Assembly (NCBI GenBank): GCA_937915755.1 | Contig: CALGGR010000151.1 | Coordinates: forward strand, 1 to 14,881 | DNA length: 14,881 bases | Direction: 5' to 3' | Origin: an uncultured Fretibacterium sp. | GTDB taxonomy: Bacteria > Synergistota > Synergistia > Synergistales > Aminobacteriaceae | Shown here: piece after piece, positions 13,541 through 14,881 of the stretch | Position numbering within the stretch: position 1 is the stretch's first letter | Layout: the number at the start of each line of letters is the position of its first letter | Made by a program: the position numbers and the translations under genes | Notes under the pieces: generated by a model | What the model saw: the letters and a program-made list of their open reading frames with translations, nothing else | Databases searched by the model: none | Told to the model about the DNA's origin: nothing

Positions 13541-14120
13541 CTATGATACCTGATGGTGCAGTCGAGTACTCGAACAATTCATATCCTTTTCTCTGAACAT
13601 TTTGCGCTGCTATCAGGGCATATCCCAAGCGTGCAAGCTGCTTCTGCGTTACGCTTTTAAGTGTCGCATAGAGTTTATATGCTTTATCATCTTCTACATC
13701 AGTTGCCCTTGAGAACTCAACCGTTTTGAAAAACTCAGCTAAGCAAACCTCGTACTCTTCGTCCGTAAGTACTTTTCCGTCAGGGCGATAAAGATAGACA
13801 TACTTTCGGGCGGAGTTATGCCCATTGGCCACAGCTTTCTCAAAATAGCTGATACCTCTCTCAATGTCCACATTACAGCCCACACCATTGCACAGCATAT
13901 TACCGACAGTTTCGCAGGCAAGGCCGTTTCCGAGTTCAGCAGCTTTCATAAGCCACTTAAGGGCACTCTCGTAGTCCGGCCGTTTTTCATTACGCAAACT
14001 CCAGGGGAATATTGGCTCGCCTTGAATAAGAAGTTCTTCTAAGTTAGAAGATTCTACCGCACGGAATTTCCCTGAGAGATACATTCCGGCAATACAAATC
14101 ATAGATGGTGTGTCTTCCAT
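13536..14120 (-). CDS. Sel1-repeat (TPR-like) protein, possibly missing its true N-terminus
   Basis: This 194-residue protein contains tandem Sel1-type helical repeats, which usually serve as scaffolds for protein contacts. The clearest are DYESALKWLMKAAELGNG with MLCNGVG and RGISYFEKAVANGHNSARKY. A partial earlier one is seen in PSMICIAGMYLSGKF. The C-terminal part (about 105-194) is helical and not recognised. The ATG at 14120 has an AAGAGG site but cuts into a repeat. In another frame, a start at 14212 with a better GAGGAAGG site reads MGNEEKSLASEKYRKEDLEL and reaches QQEKYEEAAGW, which is what should precede this ATG in a Sel1 repeat. A small frame change near 14120 may therefore have split the gene. 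No signal peptide is present. The gene is convergent with the broken hydrolase. Confidence 0.7.
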   Translation of the reverse strand: MEDTPSMICIAGMYLSGKFRAVESSNLEELLIQGEPIFPWSLRNEKRPDYESALKWLMKAAELGNGLACETVGNMLCNGVGCNVDIERGISYFEKAVANGHNSARKYVYLYRPDGKVLTDEEYEVCLAEFFKTVEFSRATDVEDDKAYKLYATLKSVTQKQLARLGYALIAAQNVQRKGYELFEYSTAPSGIIA

Positions 14121-14212
14121 CCCGCTGCCTCTTCATATTTTTCCTGTTGCTCCAGCTCAAGGTCTTCTTTTCGGTATTTCTCAGAAGCTAAACTTTTCTC
14201 TTCATTACCCAT
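14099..14212 (-). pseudogene. Frame-shifted 5' portion of the Sel1-repeat gene, or a short overlapping leader
   Basis: An ATG at 14212, seven bases after an AGGAAGG site, opens 37 codons that end at TGA 14101-14099 and overlap the Sel1 gene in another frame. The last residues before the overlap, EKYEEAAGW, match the first helix of a Sel1 unit, and the continuation of that unit lies in the other frame. The simplest reading is that both are one gene with an indel near 14120. A coupled short upstream peptide is the alternative. Confidence 0.55.
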
Positions 14213-14283
14213 ATCTTTGCCTTCCTCAGGCGCTTTCCATAAAGTATGGAGTAACTCTACGAATTGAAAGGAAACTAGATAAG

Positions 14284-14326
14284 ATAAAAACTGCCCTGCC
14301 AGAACAACTGCTCCAGCAGGGCAAAA
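14284..14326 (-). terminator. Intrinsic terminator after the surface-protein gene
   Basis: On the minus strand GCCCTGC (14322-14316) pairs with GCAGGGC (14299-14293), with further pairing of GAGC and GTTC inside, and a T-run at 14290-14286 follows. It sits directly after the stop codon at 14329-14327. Confidence 0.85.
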
Positions 14327-14881
14327 TTATTTCACTGCTATAACCGGCGAGTAAATTACTCCTTCATTCAACCATATCGATACAGTAATGTTCCGGCTTT
14401 CGGGAACAACCGTGGTTTCAGCTCCTGTATCATTATAGAACTCCGCAATCTCATCATCTTCTGATGGATTGTCGGAATTTGCTATGTACAGCAGTTCCGC
14501 ACCTTCAGGGGCATTATCGCTCAATATGACATCGAACTCGTACGTTCCAGCCTCGTCAGACGATATTGTCCCAAGCTCTGCAACAATCACATACCCTTCC
14601 GAATAACTGTAAGCCTCATTCCGTAAAGGAGCGATTACATTTTCGCCGACTCCAAAGTCATCCCCAAAGGTGCCGACTTCGTTCTCGGAGGCAGCGTTGC
14701 CGGGAAGTGAATTGCTCTTTGCGTTCACTGCTAGCGAGAAACTCTTCTTGACTTCTTTCACGGGATTTGATGCGTAAATCTTCACCGTGAATTTCTTTCC
14801 TGACACTGTGGGGATTCCCTTTATCGTGTCCCCTTCAATGTGAAGTCCGTCCGGAAGTCCTTCAGCCCTCCATGTTATCGG
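14327..14881 (-). CDS. C-terminal part of an Ig-like-domain surface protein (5' end beyond right edge)
   Basis: The frame is open from the right edge to the TAA at 14327, giving 184 codons. The first visible residues, PITWRAEGLPDGLHIEGDT, then IKGIPTVSGKKFTVKI, match the putative-Ig (He_PIG/cadherin-like) repeats of large secreted proteins, where LPxGL and GxPTxxGxFxFTV are typical. After this repeat a linker (SFSLAVNAKSNSLPGNAASE) leads to a beta-rich C-terminal domain with SYSEGYVIVAELGTI, EAGTYEFDVILSD and a final NITVSIWLNEGVIYSPVIAV. No LPXTG sorting signal or terminal membrane anchor is present, so attachment may depend on upstream domains. A GTG at 14806 lies within the Ig repeat and is not a real start. 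Such proteins are often adhesins or cell-surface repeat proteins; the ligand is unknown. Confidence 0.8.
   Translation of the reverse strand, partial: PITWRAEGLPDGLHIEGDTIKGIPTVSGKKFTVKIYASNPVKEVKKSFSLAVNAKSNSLPGNAASENEVGTFGDDFGVGENVIAPLRNEAYSYSEGYVIVAELGTISSDEAGTYEFDVILSDNAPEGAELLYIANSDNPSEDDEIAEFYNDTGAETTVVPESRNITVSIWLNEGVIYSPVIAVK

Overview
The window reads as a chromosomal segment of an anaerobic, host-associated bacterium. My best guess is the phylum Synergistota, from the look of the surface-protein domains, the small secreted CxxC protein, the glutamate dehydrogenase and the roughly even GC content. This is inferred from recall of similar proteins, not from a marker gene. No rRNA, tRNA, CRISPR array, transposase or phage gene was seen.

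Layout. At 1-805 (minus) lies the front part of an Mrr-type winged-helix protein that runs off the left edge; its acidic tail is made of 75-bp tandem repeats. At 930-1871 (plus) is a secreted polysaccharide deacetylase. It faces a decayed fragment of a surface-protein domain (1890-2340, minus), a PaaI-like thioesterase (2360-2806, minus) and, divergently, a glutamate dehydrogenase with a strong promoter (3025-4317, plus). A two-way terminator separates that gene from diaminopimelate epimerase dapF (4390-5226, minus).

The most unusual block is 5297-9466, all on the minus strand and apparently one transcription unit: a small secreted cysteine protein, an unrecognised protein split by an in-frame TGA, a two-module Ycf46-like AAA+ ATPase with an added C-terminal domain, and a protein with a long alpha-helical N-terminal half and a Gly/Ala-rich membrane segment plus cationic helices at its C-terminus. 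I can assign no function to the set. It is the best candidate here for an undescribed system, possibly an ATPase-controlled membrane-acting protein.

Next comes a cell-envelope cluster on the minus strand (9555-12952): a secreted metallo-beta-lactamase-fold hydrolase, an AlgI-like MBOAT O-acyltransferase and an AlgJ/AlgX-like DHHW protein. The last two together form the usual machine for acetylating an exported polysaccharide or wall polymer.

The right end holds a broken alpha/beta hydrolase gene (13027-13540, plus), a Sel1-repeat protein that may carry a frameshift near its start (13536-14212, minus), a terminator, and the C-terminal end of a large Ig-domain surface protein that enters from the right edge (14327-14881, minus). 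Two clear pseudogenes plus two more genes with an in-frame stop or frameshift in under 15 kb suggest either ongoing gene decay or assembly errors.
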